Below are positions 44,891-54,650 of a DNA stretch of 64,000 nt, one piece after another. This DNA is from Acetobacter musti (GTDB taxonomy: Bacteria > Pseudomonadota > Alphaproteobacteria > Acetobacterales > Acetobacteraceae). The position numbers and the translations under genes were made by a program. Numbering within the stretch: position 1 is the stretch's first letter; each line of letters opens with the position of its first letter. The stretch is taken from positions 101,770 through 165,769 of the forward strand of contig NZ_WOTB01000007.1 of assembly GCF_011516835.1 (NCBI RefSeq), read 5' to 3'. The notes below the pieces were generated by a model. The model was not told the origin of the DNA and did not search any database. It saw only the letters and a list, made by a program, of their open reading frames with translations.

Positions 44891-45931
44891 TCAGGCGGAG
44901 GGCAGATCGGCGTCGGGGTGGACCAGGACGATTTTTCCTGAGTGCGAGCCGGCTTCCATGACGGTGTGGGCCTCGCTGGTCTCGCTGAGCGGGAAGGTGG
45001 CGTGGATCAGGGGAGCGATTTCGCCTGTTTCCAGTTTCGGCCATACTTTTTCGCGAAGTTCGCGGGCGATGGCGGTTTTGTATGCGGTGCTGCGGGGACG
45101 GAGGGTGGTGCCCTCGATGGTCAGGTTTTTCATCAGAATACGGCCCATGTCGACGTTTTCCGCTTTTGCGCCGGACTGGAGGCTGATGACGATCAGGCGG
45201 CCGGCGCGGGCGAGGGAGCGGAGGTTTCTGTCGAGATATCTGCCGCCGAGGATGTCGAGGATGACATCGACGCCTTTGCCGTCAGTCAGTTGGCGGATTT
45301 TTTCGGCGAAATCGTCCGTGTTGTAATTGATCGCGACGGCGCCGAGACGCTCGCAGAGCCGGCATTTTTCTGCGTTGCCGGCGGTGGCGTACGGGATGGC
45401 GCCGAAGGCCCGGGCGAGCTGGATGGCGGCAGTGCCGATACCGCCGGCGCCGCCGTGAATGAGTACGCGTTCGCCGGGCCGGAGCCGGGCGGTCATGAAC
45501 AGGTTGGACCAGACGGTAAAAAAGGTTTCCGGCAGGGCGGCCGCCCTGACGGCATCGAAACCTTTCGGCCAGGGCAGACATTGTCCGGCGGGGACGGTGC
45601 AGTATTCGGCATATCCACCGCCATTGGTCAGCGCGCAGACAAGAGAACCTTTTGCCGGAAGGGGGGTGTCCCCGGTTACGGGGCCGGTGGCGACGACCTC
45701 ACCGGCTATTTCCAGGCCGAGCAGGGGACTTGCGCCGGGCGGCGGCGGATAGAGTCCCTTGCGCTGCATGATGTCGGGGCGGTTGACGCCGCTGGCATAC
45801 ACTTTGACGAGGACCTCGCCGGCGGCGGGAACGGGGAGCGGCACCTGCGTGAGGTGTAGCGCGGAAGGGGGGCCGGGCTCATCGAAAACGACGGCCTGCA
45901 TGTCTGCGGGGAGGGTTATTGTCCCGGTCAT
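44891..45931 (-). CDS. NAD(P)H quinone oxidoreductase (PIG3-type, MDR family)
   Basis: A 346-residue zinc-independent medium-chain reductase. It shows the start [17 protein letters not shown], the [32 protein letters not shown] block typical of PIG3-like quinone oxidoreductases, and the nucleotide fold [23 protein letters not shown]. It reduces quinones or enals with NADPH in the cytoplasm. Monocistronic, length normal. The exact substrate is not known. Confidence 0.85.
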   Translation of the reverse strand: MTGTITLPADMQAVVFDEPGPPSALHLTQVPLPVPAAGEVLVKVYASGVNRPDIMQRKGLYPPPPGASPLLGLEIAGEVVATGPVTGDTPLPAKGSLVCALTNGGGYAEYCTVPAGQCLPWPKGFDAVRAAALPETFFTVWSNLFMTARLRPGERVLIHGGAGGIGTAAIQLARAFGAIPYATAGNAEKCRLCERLGAVAINYNTDDFAEKIRQLTDGKGVDVILDILGGRYLDRNLRSLARAGRLIVISLQSGAKAENVDMGRILMKNLTIEGTTLRPRSTAYKTAIARELREKVWPKLETGEIAPLIHATFPLSETSEAHTVMEAGSHSGKIVLVHPDADLPSA

Positions 45932-46194
45932 TTCGTCTGGCCTTATAACTGTTGGCAGAAAAGTGTAATGTTTGAAAATACATTGTTTTTCCTCTGGATG
46001 GTCATCACAGAACTATGACCACGCCGATGGCAGAAGGAATTTTTTGTGCGGCGGTCAGGATATCCGGCAGTTTCTTGCGGAGATCGTGACGCCTGCGACA
46101 AGCCGGGTCTGTTCTGTCTGGTTTGCGATGGGGTTTTTGGGGCAGTTCTGAGGTATTGATCAGCGGTTCTGTCGGATGCGGAGTTGACGTGGAA

Positions 46195-47712
46195 ATGAAA
46201 GTTGCAGCGGTTCTGGTTGTCGAAAATGAATCCGACGATGTTGCCTGGTGGATTGCGCATCACGCGGCTCTCGGCTTTTCCGCACTGATTGTCTGCGACA
46301 ATGCGTCCACTGATGGAACATGGACTCTGCTGCAGGCGGCACGTGGGGTTGCGGATGTGCGGCCGCACCGGACTGATCGCGTGATGTCGCGGGATGAACT
46401 GCGGCCCTTTGCTCTCGAAATGGCTGTTTCCCGTTACGGATCTGAGTTTGATCTGATGGGTGTTTTTGACATTCAGGATTATCTGACGCCTGAACCAGGA
46501 GCTGAACTGACTGATCTGCTGCCATCTCCTGAAGAGCATGCGGTGGACGGGGTTGTGTTCAGCGTGCGTATTCATGGTGGCAACTCTTATGTTGGCGTAC
46601 CATGGATGTCGCCGCTCCAGGCCTATCCGAGGCATGCGCCAGAAGATTTCGCCTTTCATGAGCAGGGGATTTTGTTTGTTCGTCCGAAAAACGTCCGCGA
46701 ACGGGGTGCTGGCCGATATGTGGGGCTGCGTCCTGATGGCGAGCGTTTTCTGACGCCGGCTGGACGGGATGCTGAGGCGTGGAACGGGGGATGGTTACCA
46801 GAGTGGAGCCGGGCCTGTGTCAGACGGTTTGCGGTCAGGAGTATGACTCATCGTGTCAGACTGCTGGAGCGGACGCCCGGAGCGGACCGGCGTGATCCGG
46901 AGTGGTTCGTTCTGGATCGCAACGATATTGATTCCGGCATCGGAGCTTCCGGTGCCGGGTCACAGGCGTCTGTGACGGAGCAGATTGTCGGCGCGATCTA
47001 CCGTTCCGCCTGGAGCGGGTTTGTTCGCCATCGCGCGTTTGAACGTGTCCTGTCTGCACCGGATACCGGGATGTCCGGTTTCGGTCATACAGAGCGGCCA
47101 CGCTTTTTCACCGTGCGGGGAAGCGGTGGGCTGGTGCTGGCTTATGACACGGAGAGCAGCAGGCTTTTCGGATGCCCGGATGAGGAACTGGTGCCTGAGG
47201 GGCGGTATCGCCGGATTCTGGTCTGTGTATGGGAGTCGATGCCGGAATGGATTGTTCTGGTGCGGGAGGACGCTGTGTCAGACATGACGGTTTGTCTGTG
47301 CAGCGATTTCATCGGAGTGCCGCAGGCGTTTTTCCCGTTTGAGGTGCGGAAGACGAATGGAGGAGACGCAGCGTTCTGGTCGCCGGTGCTGAAGCGGTTT
47401 CTGACCATGATCGACGGAGACGGTGCGGTCTGGTGTAACCGGCTGGAAGTGCAGGGATGGGAGACATTCCGGCTGGAACCGGTGGACGGCAGGGGGCCAG
47501 ACTGGATCGTCGACAGCATTGGTCTTTTGCCGTCGGTGGTGCGTGAAGGACTGACGGCAGAAACGTTTGCGCGTTTGTCTGACGTGCTGGAGATCGAGCA
47601 GTCCGGGATTATTCCTCTGGTTTTCACCATGCTCCCGGTGGAGCAGCAACGGCACGTGCTTCTGGCGCATCCCGGAATGTTTCCTCCTTCAATGCTGCGG
47701 GTGCGTGACTGA
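46195..47712 (+). CDS. GT2/GT92-like glycosyltransferase with probable beta-trefoil tail
   Basis: A 505-residue cytoplasmic protein. The N-terminal GT-A domain starts MKVAAVLVVENESDDVAWWI, then HAALGFSALIVCDNASTDGTW and, at the usual DxD position, MGVFDIQDYLTPE. The C-terminal region (about 330-450; RPRFFTVRGSGGLVLAYDTE, FPFEVRKTNGG, FLTMIDGDGAVWCNRLEVQGWETFRLEP) has the repeated pattern of a fascin-like beta-trefoil, which would bind sugar. Start at ATG 46195 (gtggaa upstream) keeps the conserved N-terminus; an earlier frame from 46123 is rejected. It lies by FkbH and Wzm/Wzt genes, so it may build a surface glycan. Confidence 0.7.
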   Translation: MKVAAVLVVENESDDVAWWIAHHAALGFSALIVCDNASTDGTWTLLQAARGVADVRPHRTDRVMSRDELRPFALEMAVSRYGSEFDLMGVFDIQDYLTPEPGAELTDLLPSPEEHAVDGVVFSVRIHGGNSYVGVPWMSPLQAYPRHAPEDFAFHEQGILFVRPKNVRERGAGRYVGLRPDGERFLTPAGRDAEAWNGGWLPEWSRACVRRFAVRSMTHRVRLLERTPGADRRDPEWFVLDRNDIDSGIGASGAGSQASVTEQIVGAIYRSAWSGFVRHRAFERVLSAPDTGMSGFGHTERPRFFTVRGSGGLVLAYDTESSRLFGCPDEELVPEGRYRRILVCVWESMPEWIVLVREDAVSDMTVCLCSDFIGVPQAFFPFEVRKTNGGDAAFWSPVLKRFLTMIDGDGAVWCNRLEVQGWETFRLEPVDGRGPDWIVDSIGLLPSVVREGLTAETFARLSDVLEIEQSGIIPLVFTMLPVEQQRHVLLAHPGMFPPSMLRVRD

Positions 47713-48064
47713 CGGATGATTACCGACACTGTGTAAATGTGGAGCTTACATGGAGGGCGGTAACCTGACAGGGGAAGACTTTCTCATGACTTTACCCCGA
47801 ACTCCATAAACGGACTCAGTCCCTTTGATTTCGATCTGTTAGAGTCAAAACCTTTTGAATCCGTTGTCCTGAATGACTCTTGCTGCTTCACAGGTTTTCC
47901 GATGGAGGGAAGGTTTCTGAGTAGGCGGTTTTTTCTGTCTGAACGTCAGATGGAGTGAACTGCCCCCTGCCTGTTTGCAAAATATGTAAATGCCGGGAGT
48001 TTTCAGGACTTGCCGGTTTCTTTTGGATTCCGGGAACGGTGATCCGAACACTGCCTGTATCGTG
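47713..48064. other. Intergenic region between convergent genes
   Basis: About 350 bases between the convergent glycosyltransferase and FkbH genes. No gene and no strong hairpin terminator was found. Confidence 0.4.
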
Positions 48065-49822
48065 TTATTCGGCAGCAATGCGCCAGACAGACGGGCGTTT
48101 CTGCTCGATATAGCGGTAAAAATGTTTCAGACGCATGGCCAGGCGCTGGTAAACGATGCGGGTGAAATGCATTGCTGTCGGATGTTCTTCCGGGGTGTGG
48201 ACGAAGTCTCCGATTGAGATCAGAGACACGTTTGGAAATTCATCCCTGATGTCACGGAGCCATCGATTCAGGAGACGATGGCGTACGAGGAGGTCAGCTG
48301 CTATACAGGTTGCGTCCTCACTGCATGCGAGCAGGACGACCTGTGTGGTGATTGGGATAATGGACAGGATTTCCCGGGCATTGACCTTGAACAGACGTTC
48401 GTCGGATAAGCCCTCATGGATCATATTGGCTTTGAAATACCGGAAGATTTCGATGCCGTCTTCCGGCACGCCGCGCGACCTCAGTTCCGGCTCATAATAG
48501 CGGGTGAGATCGGCGTATCCCATGTTGGACGGAGTATAAGTCATAACGGTCGGACCGCTGTGCTGGCGGTAGATGCGATAGTTCAGGTCGGCCCAGAAGC
48601 TGAACACGATCATGCTGTAACGGGTGGAAGCATAATCCAGAGTCAGATCTTCTTCGGTATAGCCACAGCTTTTCAGGCAGTCACGTTCCATGTCGCTGAG
48701 TTGGCGTGCGGATTTGGCGACGATTGTTGAGTGATCGCGCCGAAGTTCTCCGCCACAGCGGATTGTATTGGCGAAGAGCCGGAAATCCTTAGTGATTGGC
48801 TGAAGATAATGAGCCACGGCTTCAAGGTCGCATCCGCCACAAAGGAGGATACCACCCTGCCCGACGGATTCCGCAGTGGTGCTCCGGAGGTCGGGATCGT
48901 AATATGTGATCCAGTCAGCCGGATTTTCCTCATCGAACAGATCGGAGATGACGTCGCCGGTGATGGTGATCTGCGGGCGGTCGAGCTGGCGGTAAAGCCA
49001 GAGTTCGACGAACATGCCAAGCGTGCGGCAGGAAAAGCAGTAATGGCGGAGCTCGTTGTACCCCGCTCCGCGTCCCTGCACGAAGAAGCCGACCAGACCG
49101 TAATCGCCGAAGCGGTCGCGGACGTGGACGAGGGCGGTGTGGACATCATACCGGCTGACCATCTCCAGCACCTGCTGCCGGGCGATATCCTTATCGTCTG
49201 AGACGCGGTGCTTTGTGTAATTGAGCTGGTTGGTGCGGTTCAGCAGTTCGATGACGCGGTCGATATTGCCTTCGATGTCGTAATTCAGTTCGACGGTAAT
49301 GTTGCTTTCTCTGAGGAAATCGTAAGTATTGCCGCCGATACTGCGCTTTGCTTCCTGCTTGATCTCAAGGAGTTTGTAATCGGCAAGCCGCTTCATCTCC
49401 GGGTCGGGCTTACCTTTGAGAAGCGGATTGTCGAGCAGGGTGGGGATGATGGTCTCGTCGGCGACCTGGAGGCCGGGGACGGTGAATTTGGCCTCCTCAA
49501 GGTTCATCGGATTATCGTCGATGAAGAGGATGGTGGGGGCGCGGAGCTGAATCTGCTCGACGATGTTTCTGATCCGGGCGCCTTTGGGTTCCCAGCTGAT
49601 GCTGGGGAAGACGAAGTAGTCCCAGACGCCGAGGCGTTCGAGAACTTCCTTTGCCTTGTCGAAATCGTTTTTGGAGCAGATCGAGCTGACAATGCCGCGT
49701 CGGGCGAGTTCTTTGACGACATCGCCGAAATGCTGATCTTCCTGAACGCCGCCTTCGGTGATGGTGCCTTTCCAGAAGGTTTCATCGAGGTCCCAGATCA
49801 CGAGACGGACGGCTTCTGTCAT
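48065..49822 (-). CDS. HAD-IIIC/FkbH-like protein with C-terminal SGNH-like region
   Basis: A 585-residue protein. Residues about 5-155 form a HAD-IIIC phosphatase domain (VIWDLDETFWKGTI, VSSICSKNDFDKAKEVL, ILFIDDNPMNLEEAKF). Residues about 155-310 are the FkbH acyltransferase-like part (LNRTNQLNYTKHRVS, VHVRDRFGDYGLVGFF, SCRTLGMFVELWLYRQL). FkbH-type proteins load glyceryl or other acyl groups on carriers. The last 270 residues begin ILLCGGCDLEAV and end LISIGDFVHTPEEHPTAMHFTRIVYQRLA, like an SGNH esterase, though the catalytic Ser is replaced (GCD). Probably modifies a surface polysaccharide with an acyl group. Confidence 0.75.
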   Translation of the reverse strand: MTEAVRLVIWDLDETFWKGTITEGGVQEDQHFGDVVKELARRGIVSSICSKNDFDKAKEVLERLGVWDYFVFPSISWEPKGARIRNIVEQIQLRAPTILFIDDNPMNLEEAKFTVPGLQVADETIIPTLLDNPLLKGKPDPEMKRLADYKLLEIKQEAKRSIGGNTYDFLRESNITVELNYDIEGNIDRVIELLNRTNQLNYTKHRVSDDKDIARQQVLEMVSRYDVHTALVHVRDRFGDYGLVGFFVQGRGAGYNELRHYCFSCRTLGMFVELWLYRQLDRPQITITGDVISDLFDEENPADWITYYDPDLRSTTAESVGQGGILLCGGCDLEAVAHYLQPITKDFRLFANTIRCGGELRRDHSTIVAKSARQLSDMERDCLKSCGYTEEDLTLDYASTRYSMIVFSFWADLNYRIYRQHSGPTVMTYTPSNMGYADLTRYYEPELRSRGVPEDGIEIFRYFKANMIHEGLSDERLFKVNAREILSIIPITTQVVLLACSEDATCIAADLLVRHRLLNRWLRDIRDEFPNVSLISIGDFVHTPEEHPTAMHFTRIVYQRLAMRLKHFYRYIEQKRPSVWRIAAE

Positions 49823-50097
49823 GGAGTGCGGCCCTTCTGTTTGGTCACCGGAGACGGTATTTCTGTCAGATCACAGAAATTACCGAATGGTTAATGTTAC
49901 CGGTTCTGGGCAGGGCGCGTCAAATTTGGGACGGTGGGCTGAGCAGTGACGCTTGTCATGATCTGATCAGGAGGAGGTGATGAAGCTGGTTCGCCAGAGG
50001 CAGGCAGCGGCTCCGTCTCAATCGTTTCTGCCGTAGGTGTAATGCTGTTTGCGGAAGGTATCCGGTCCGCTCAGGCAGAGCCGGATACCTCTGGTCA

Positions 50098-51077
50098 TCA
50101 CAGAAGATGTTCTTTCAGAATGTCGCCCGTGACGATCCTGAGGACGTTACGTTCGACGACTGAGAGGCTTGCGATCACATTGAGAAACAGACGATCATGA
50201 TGATCGTTCTGATAGCTCGCGTGATGGAGGCTTGTCAGACTGTCGGTACGGGCGAGGAAAGCGGCTGCATTCCGGATGTGTTCAGGGCAGGAGGCCGGTG
50301 GCAGCGGCTGAATGGTATATTGCTCCCATTCGAGCGGACGCATTTTCCGGCTGGTGCAGCTGCCATCGGGTGCAAAGCTGAGAAAACGGTCTGTTGCTGG
50401 ATGTGAGAGTGAGATCGTTCCGTTGGTGTTCGACCAGACTGTCCAGGTGATGACGCCGGACAGCCGGGGGTCATCACCGATCATAATGCTCTCACCATCG
50501 GGGGTGAAAAGATGGATGACCGGGCTGCCAAAGATATAAAGGCCGGTCAGTGGTGCTGCGTCGGGTTCGGTGACGGTCAGCATACCATGCTTCTTGCCCA
50601 GCTTCTGACCGAAGTAATTCGTCAGATGGAAGATGACGAAGGACTGGCTGCCCGGAACGGGAGATGAGGCAGCGATGCCGGGCTGAGTAGGGAATGGCGC
50701 GGATGCTGTGCGGCAGACAGGAACGTTGTCCGGTTCCAGAAGCAGTTTCAGGCCTTCCAGCGTCTGACCGGGGCAGGCGCGGAGATCCGCGGCAATCTGA
50801 CGTGTCTGGGTCGCGATAATCGATGTGAGCCAGCGGAGATAATTCCGGCCGTAATTCTCTGCGATTGTATAGGGAATAGCATTGTAATCGGCGCTTTTTG
50901 TCACAACCTGCAAGGGATCATTTTCGCTGCGGCGGCGGTCCTCGAGATGTCTGTCGCGTCATCGGAGAAGTCGTCATAGATAATGAAGCTGTCGAAACCC
51001 AGAGCTTTGTACCACGCGATCCAGTAAACAATCTCAGTGTCTTCATTTTTTACGACAAGACAAACCGCTGTCTTCAT
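50098..51077 (-). pseudogene. Decayed glycosyltransferase paralogue with frameshift and missing GT core
   Basis: From ATG 51077, MKTAVCLVVKNEDTEIVYWI and KALGFDSFIIYDDFSDDATD match the start of the GT gene at 46195, but the frame stops at MIPCRL. The sequence continues in another frame from about 50913 as QVVTKSADYNAIPYTIAENYG to a stop at 50098. The downstream part carries a trefoil-like block (SPVIHLFTPDGESI, HPATDRFLSFAPDGSC, EWEQYTIQPLP) like the other GT. About 320 residues are left versus about 500 expected, so the core with the DxD motif is gone as well. It is a remnant, or a truncated glycan-binding protein joined by a shift. Confidence 0.65.
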
Positions 51078-51422
51078 GGATAGCTCCGGGATGGAAAGCA
51101 GACGAATAACATCAGGAGAAGATGACCTGCCTCCTGCTTTTCAGGTCTTCTGAAAGGGCTGTATAATGTTTGATCCCCGTACGCAAATGTCTTGGGTCAG
51201 GGTGCGAGTGAGGCAGAGATACAGCGTTCTGATAACAGATGAGCGATAAATATTAAGAACGGATTGTCGGTGTATCGGGCGATGATTTGCCGATCAGAGG
51301 CTGCAAATGCCGGAAGATGACATTTCTGCTGAAATCTGTCTTAAGCCCGGAATTTCTGACGCCCGTTTTCGGATGGTTCAAGTTGCATTGTTCTGGCCGG
51401 GAGCTTTGCGGATGTCGGGATT
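51078..51422. other. Intergenic region upstream of the decayed glycosyltransferase
   Basis: About 345 bases with no supported gene. On the minus strand it should hold the promoter of the decayed gene and the end of the trhO transcript. A small reverse-oriented frame in 51287-51556 is a shadow of trhO. Confidence 0.4.
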
Positions 51423-52373
51423 TCAGTCTCCTGAACCCAGATGCCGTGTGCCTCTCGCCGCGGCGAGACGGGTCTGCCGTTCGCGATCGGCATAACGGCG
51501 ACGCTGTTCTTCCGTGCGTTCGTCGTGGCAGGCCGGGCAGCTGATTCCCGCTTCAAACATGGGGGATGTTTTGTCCTCAGAGCTTACCGGGCGCCGGCAG
51601 GCATGGCATATGTCGTAACTGCCTGGTTCAAGGCCGTGTTTTACGGACACACGCTGATCGAAGACAAAGCATTCGCCATCCCACAGACTTTCTGCCTGCG
51701 GAACCGTTTCCAGATATCTGAGGATGCCGCCTTTCAGATGAAAAACCTCATCGACACCTTCGGCCTTAGCGAAGGCGGTTGATTTCTCGCAGCGAATGCC
51801 TCCTGTGCAGAACATGGCGATTTTCGGTCTGCGTCCGGAAGCTGCGAGTTCGTCGCGCTTTGCGCGGAACCAGTCCGGGAACTCCCGGAAGGTGGTGATC
51901 TGCGGATCGATTGCGCCACGGAAGGTTCCGATGGCGACCTCATAGTCATTGCGGGTGTCGATGACGATCGTATCGGGATCTGAAATCAGGGTGTTCCAGT
52001 CGCCTGGCTCCACATAAGCACCGACTTCCGACAGGGGATCGATGCCCTCGACGCCCATCGTGACGATCTCGCGTTTGAGCCGGACTTTCATCCGGAAAAA
52101 CGGCATGGTCGCGGCGCGCGATTCTTTGACTTCGAGGTCCGCGCAGCCGGGGAATGTCCGGAGATGGTCCAGCACCTGACTGATTGCGGCATCGCTTCCG
52201 GCGATGGTGCCATTAATCCCCTCCGGGGCGAGGAGCAGGATGCCTCTGACGCCGAGCGAGCAGCACAGCCGGGCGAGGGGTTGCCGGAGAGCGGCGCAGT
52301 CGGAGAATGGTGTAAACCGGTAGAGCGCCACGACCCGGACCGGCAGAGCGGAGGTGTCAGCACAATTATTCAT
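51423..52373 (-). CDS. trhO: tRNA uridine(34) hydroxylase TrhO (rhodanese family)
   Basis: A 316-residue protein. The N-terminal acylphosphatase-like part ([35 protein letters not shown]) is followed by a rhodanese domain with catalytic Cys in [14 protein letters not shown], and by a Cys-rich tail ([18 protein letters not shown]) that probably binds zinc. It hydroxylates U34 of certain tRNAs. Its ATG overlaps the end of the ABC ATPase gene by 8 bases, so the pair are co-expressed even though their functions differ. Formerly called YceA. Confidence 0.9.
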   Translation of the reverse strand: MNNCADTSALPVRVVALYRFTPFSDCAALRQPLARLCCSLGVRGILLLAPEGINGTIAGSDAAISQVLDHLRTFPGCADLEVKESRAATMPFFRMKVRLKREIVTMGVEGIDPLSEVGAYVEPGDWNTLISDPDTIVIDTRNDYEVAIGTFRGAIDPQITTFREFPDWFRAKRDELAASGRRPKIAMFCTGGIRCEKSTAFAKAEGVDEVFHLKGGILRYLETVPQAESLWDGECFVFDQRVSVKHGLEPGSYDICHACRRPVSSEDKTSPMFEAGISCPACHDERTEEQRRRYADRERQTRLAAARGTRHLGSGD

Positions 52374-53220
52374 GATGACTCATTGCCTCTGTGTAGGCTG
52401 CCAGAACGGCTGCTGCAGGACCATCCATTTTTACCCGCCCGCTTTCGAGCCAGATGACCCGCGTGCACCATTCTGAAATGATGTCGAGCGAATGCGAGGT
52501 AATAACCAGGATGTCGGCGCCGTTCACGACACCGGCCAGACGCTGCAGCGCCTTGTCCTGAAATTTCGCATCACCGGCCATGAACCATTCGTCCATCAGC
52601 AGAATCTGGGGCGCGATGGCCGTTGCGAGGCCGAATCCGAGGCGGATGGCCATGCCGCTCGAATAGAGGCGCACCGGCAGATCCATGAATTCCCCCAGCG
52701 CGGCGAAGTCCTCGACGTCTTTTTCCAGTGCTCTGAGCTGCGCCGTACGAAGCGCCTTATGCTGTGCCTGGAGAAAGATGTTCTCCCGCCCGGTCAGCTC
52801 CGGATTCATTCCTGAATTTGTGTCGATCAGGGTTTCGACCGAGCCGGTGACTCTGAGCATGCCCGGTGCGGGGACGTAAATGCCACCGAGCACCCGCAGC
52901 AATGTGCTTTTGCCGGCACCATTATGTCCGATCAGTCCGATCCGCTCTCCGGCGCGGATGGTGAACGACACATCGCTCAGGGCGCGGACGCTGACCACGC
53001 CGGAAGAGGAGTCGTCGACCATCACTTCGCCGCCGGTTCGTGCCGCCCGTATTGTTGCCAGCGGTTGTTTTGCCCGACGGAACAGCGTCTTTTTCAGGGA
53101 TCTCGCCCCGCCGTGAAAGAGCGGAAAATCCAAGGTCAGATGATTCACCCGGATCAGCGCGGGATCTTTGCCAGAGCGCGTGGCCGGCGTGCGGAGAGAG
53201 GAAGGCGCTGTCCGGGACAT
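52366..53220 (-). CDS. ABC transporter ATP-binding protein, Wzt/KpsT type
   Basis: A 284-residue ATPase of polysaccharide exporters. Walker [18 protein letters not shown], signature [15 protein letters not shown] and Walker [16 protein letters not shown] are intact. The N-terminus (residues 1-75) is extended with a Ser/Arg-rich part. There is no C-terminal carbohydrate-binding domain as in O-antigen Wzt, so it is closer to KpsT/TagH-like exporters. It follows the permease gene by 7 bases. It likely drives export of an O-antigen, capsule or teichoic-like glycan. Confidence 0.85.
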   Translation of the reverse strand: MSRTAPSSLRTPATRSGKDPALIRVNHLTLDFPLFHGGARSLKKTLFRRAKQPLATIRAARTGGEVMVDDSSSGVVSVRALSDVSFTIRAGERIGLIGHNGAGKSTLLRVLGGIYVPAPGMLRVTGSVETLIDTNSGMNPELTGRENIFLQAQHKALRTAQLRALEKDVEDFAALGEFMDLPVRLYSSGMAIRLGFGLATAIAPQILLMDEWFMAGDAKFQDKALQRLAGVVNGADILVITSHSLDIISEWCTRVIWLESGRVKMDGPAAAVLAAYTEAMSHHE

Positions 53221-53227
53221 AATGGCG

Positions 53228-54175
53228 TCAGATCCAGAAAGCGAGGCGGGCGCGTGAACGGGAGAAGACCAGCAGACTTATGAGCCAGAGGCTGACGCTG
53301 ATCGAAAGAGCCATGACCCAGATCGTCAGGGAAGGAGCATTTCCTGTCAGGGGACCGCGCACGATTTCGAGCAGAGAATAGAATGGATTGAGGATCAGCC
53401 ACCGCCCGCGCGACCCGAGCTGGTGGACGCTCCACATGATCGGAGTCACGTAAAACGCGACCTGAAGCGCGCTGGCGATGATCGGTGGGATGTCCCGGTA
53501 ACGCGCGCCGACGGATCCGAACAGCAGGCAGAGCGCGAATGCATTGACGGCCCAGATCAGCAGACCGGGCAGGGCCAGAAGAGCTACCAGGCCCGGAAGG
53601 ATGCCGAAGATGGCGTAAACGGCGATCGGCACGACGATATTGTAGCTGAACAGCACGGCGTTGCGCACAAGGGTACGGAAGGCCTGCAGTGAAAAGGGCA
53701 GGCGCATCGACCGGATCGAGGCGGCGGCGCTGGTAAAGCAGGTGCAGGCGTCCTGAGTGACACCGGCGATTCCCACCTGCCAGAGAATCATTGAGATCGA
53801 CAGATAGGGCAGATAATCGCGCAGAACGAGGTGAAACAGTCTGCCGTAGATCGTTCCCATCGCGCCGATCATGACCGCGGTGCCCAGGGTCAGCCACAGG
53901 GGGCCGACCGTGGACCCCCGGAACTGCAGCCTGATGTCCAGCCAGCCGAGAGAGACGGCAAGGCGCCACAGGCGGGCACCTTCGGCAATATCCTCAAGCC
54001 CGAGAAGCACTCTCGACCGGTAAATGACGCTGTTATCTTCCTCGCCGGGATCGTTGTGGTCGTATCCCGGGGCCGGGTCCACATACGTGTCCGATGCGGC
54101 TCCCGGCGCTGCGGGCAGTCCGTCGCGCTGGTGAGCGCCCGGAGACGTGACGGCGTGACCGGTGAGTGCGTTCAT
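53228..54175 (-). CDS. ABC-2 type permease, Wzm/KpsM type
   Basis: A 315-residue inner-membrane protein with about six membrane segments from residue 75 on. Key block FRGSTVGPLWLTLGTAVMIGAMG (only part of which is well conserved), then VALLALPGLLIWAVNAFALCLLF, and the C-terminal NPFYSLLEIVRGPLTG typical of Wzm/KpsM permeases. Start at ATG 54175 (MNALTGHAV) is preferred; an in-frame start at 54349 would add an unusual basic tail of 58 residues. It pairs with the ATPase immediately downstream. Its substrate is a surface glycan, perhaps linked to nearby GT and FkbH-like genes. Confidence 0.8.
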   Translation of the reverse strand: MNALTGHAVTSPGAHQRDGLPAAPGAASDTYVDPAPGYDHNDPGEEDNSVIYRSRVLLGLEDIAEGARLWRLAVSLGWLDIRLQFRGSTVGPLWLTLGTAVMIGAMGTIYGRLFHLVLRDYLPYLSISMILWQVGIAGVTQDACTCFTSAAASIRSMRLPFSLQAFRTLVRNAVLFSYNIVVPIAVYAIFGILPGLVALLALPGLLIWAVNAFALCLLFGSVGARYRDIPPIIASALQVAFYVTPIMWSVHQLGSRGRWLILNPFYSLLEIVRGPLTGNAPSLTIWVMALSISVSLWLISLLVFSRSRARLAFWI

Positions 54176-54650
54176 GATCTGCCCGCGTAACCCAATCCGG
54201 GATGCTCCCGCAACCGGGGATGTAACCTTAAGTCGGGAAGGTTTTCCTGTCTGTGGAAACGCAGAAGCGGGCCGCCGGGTATTGCAGCGATGTTCTGCGG
54301 GGCGCGGACCGGGTCTGTCCGGGAAGCGGATGACGGCAGGGATGTGCATGATGAGACCGCTCAGGCATCACCTTACGTTTTCGCCACGTTAACGTCATAA
54401 TTCATCCTCAGAGTGTAAAAACCGGAAAGTGGCGGAGAAAGTGCGCAGACAAAAATGCGTGCAATTGAAGGCGCTGGACGATAATTCTTCCATGCGGATT
54501 GAATTGAGCGGGGGCCTCAGCGTTGCTGACGGGACGGACATACCGATGAGTCTATGGTCAGAATTCTGCTGCGGGTCTGTAACGACCCGTTGCGATGCCC
54601 CATCAGGAAGCACCAATTGTCATTCATCGCAGAGCAGCACACGCAAAGCA

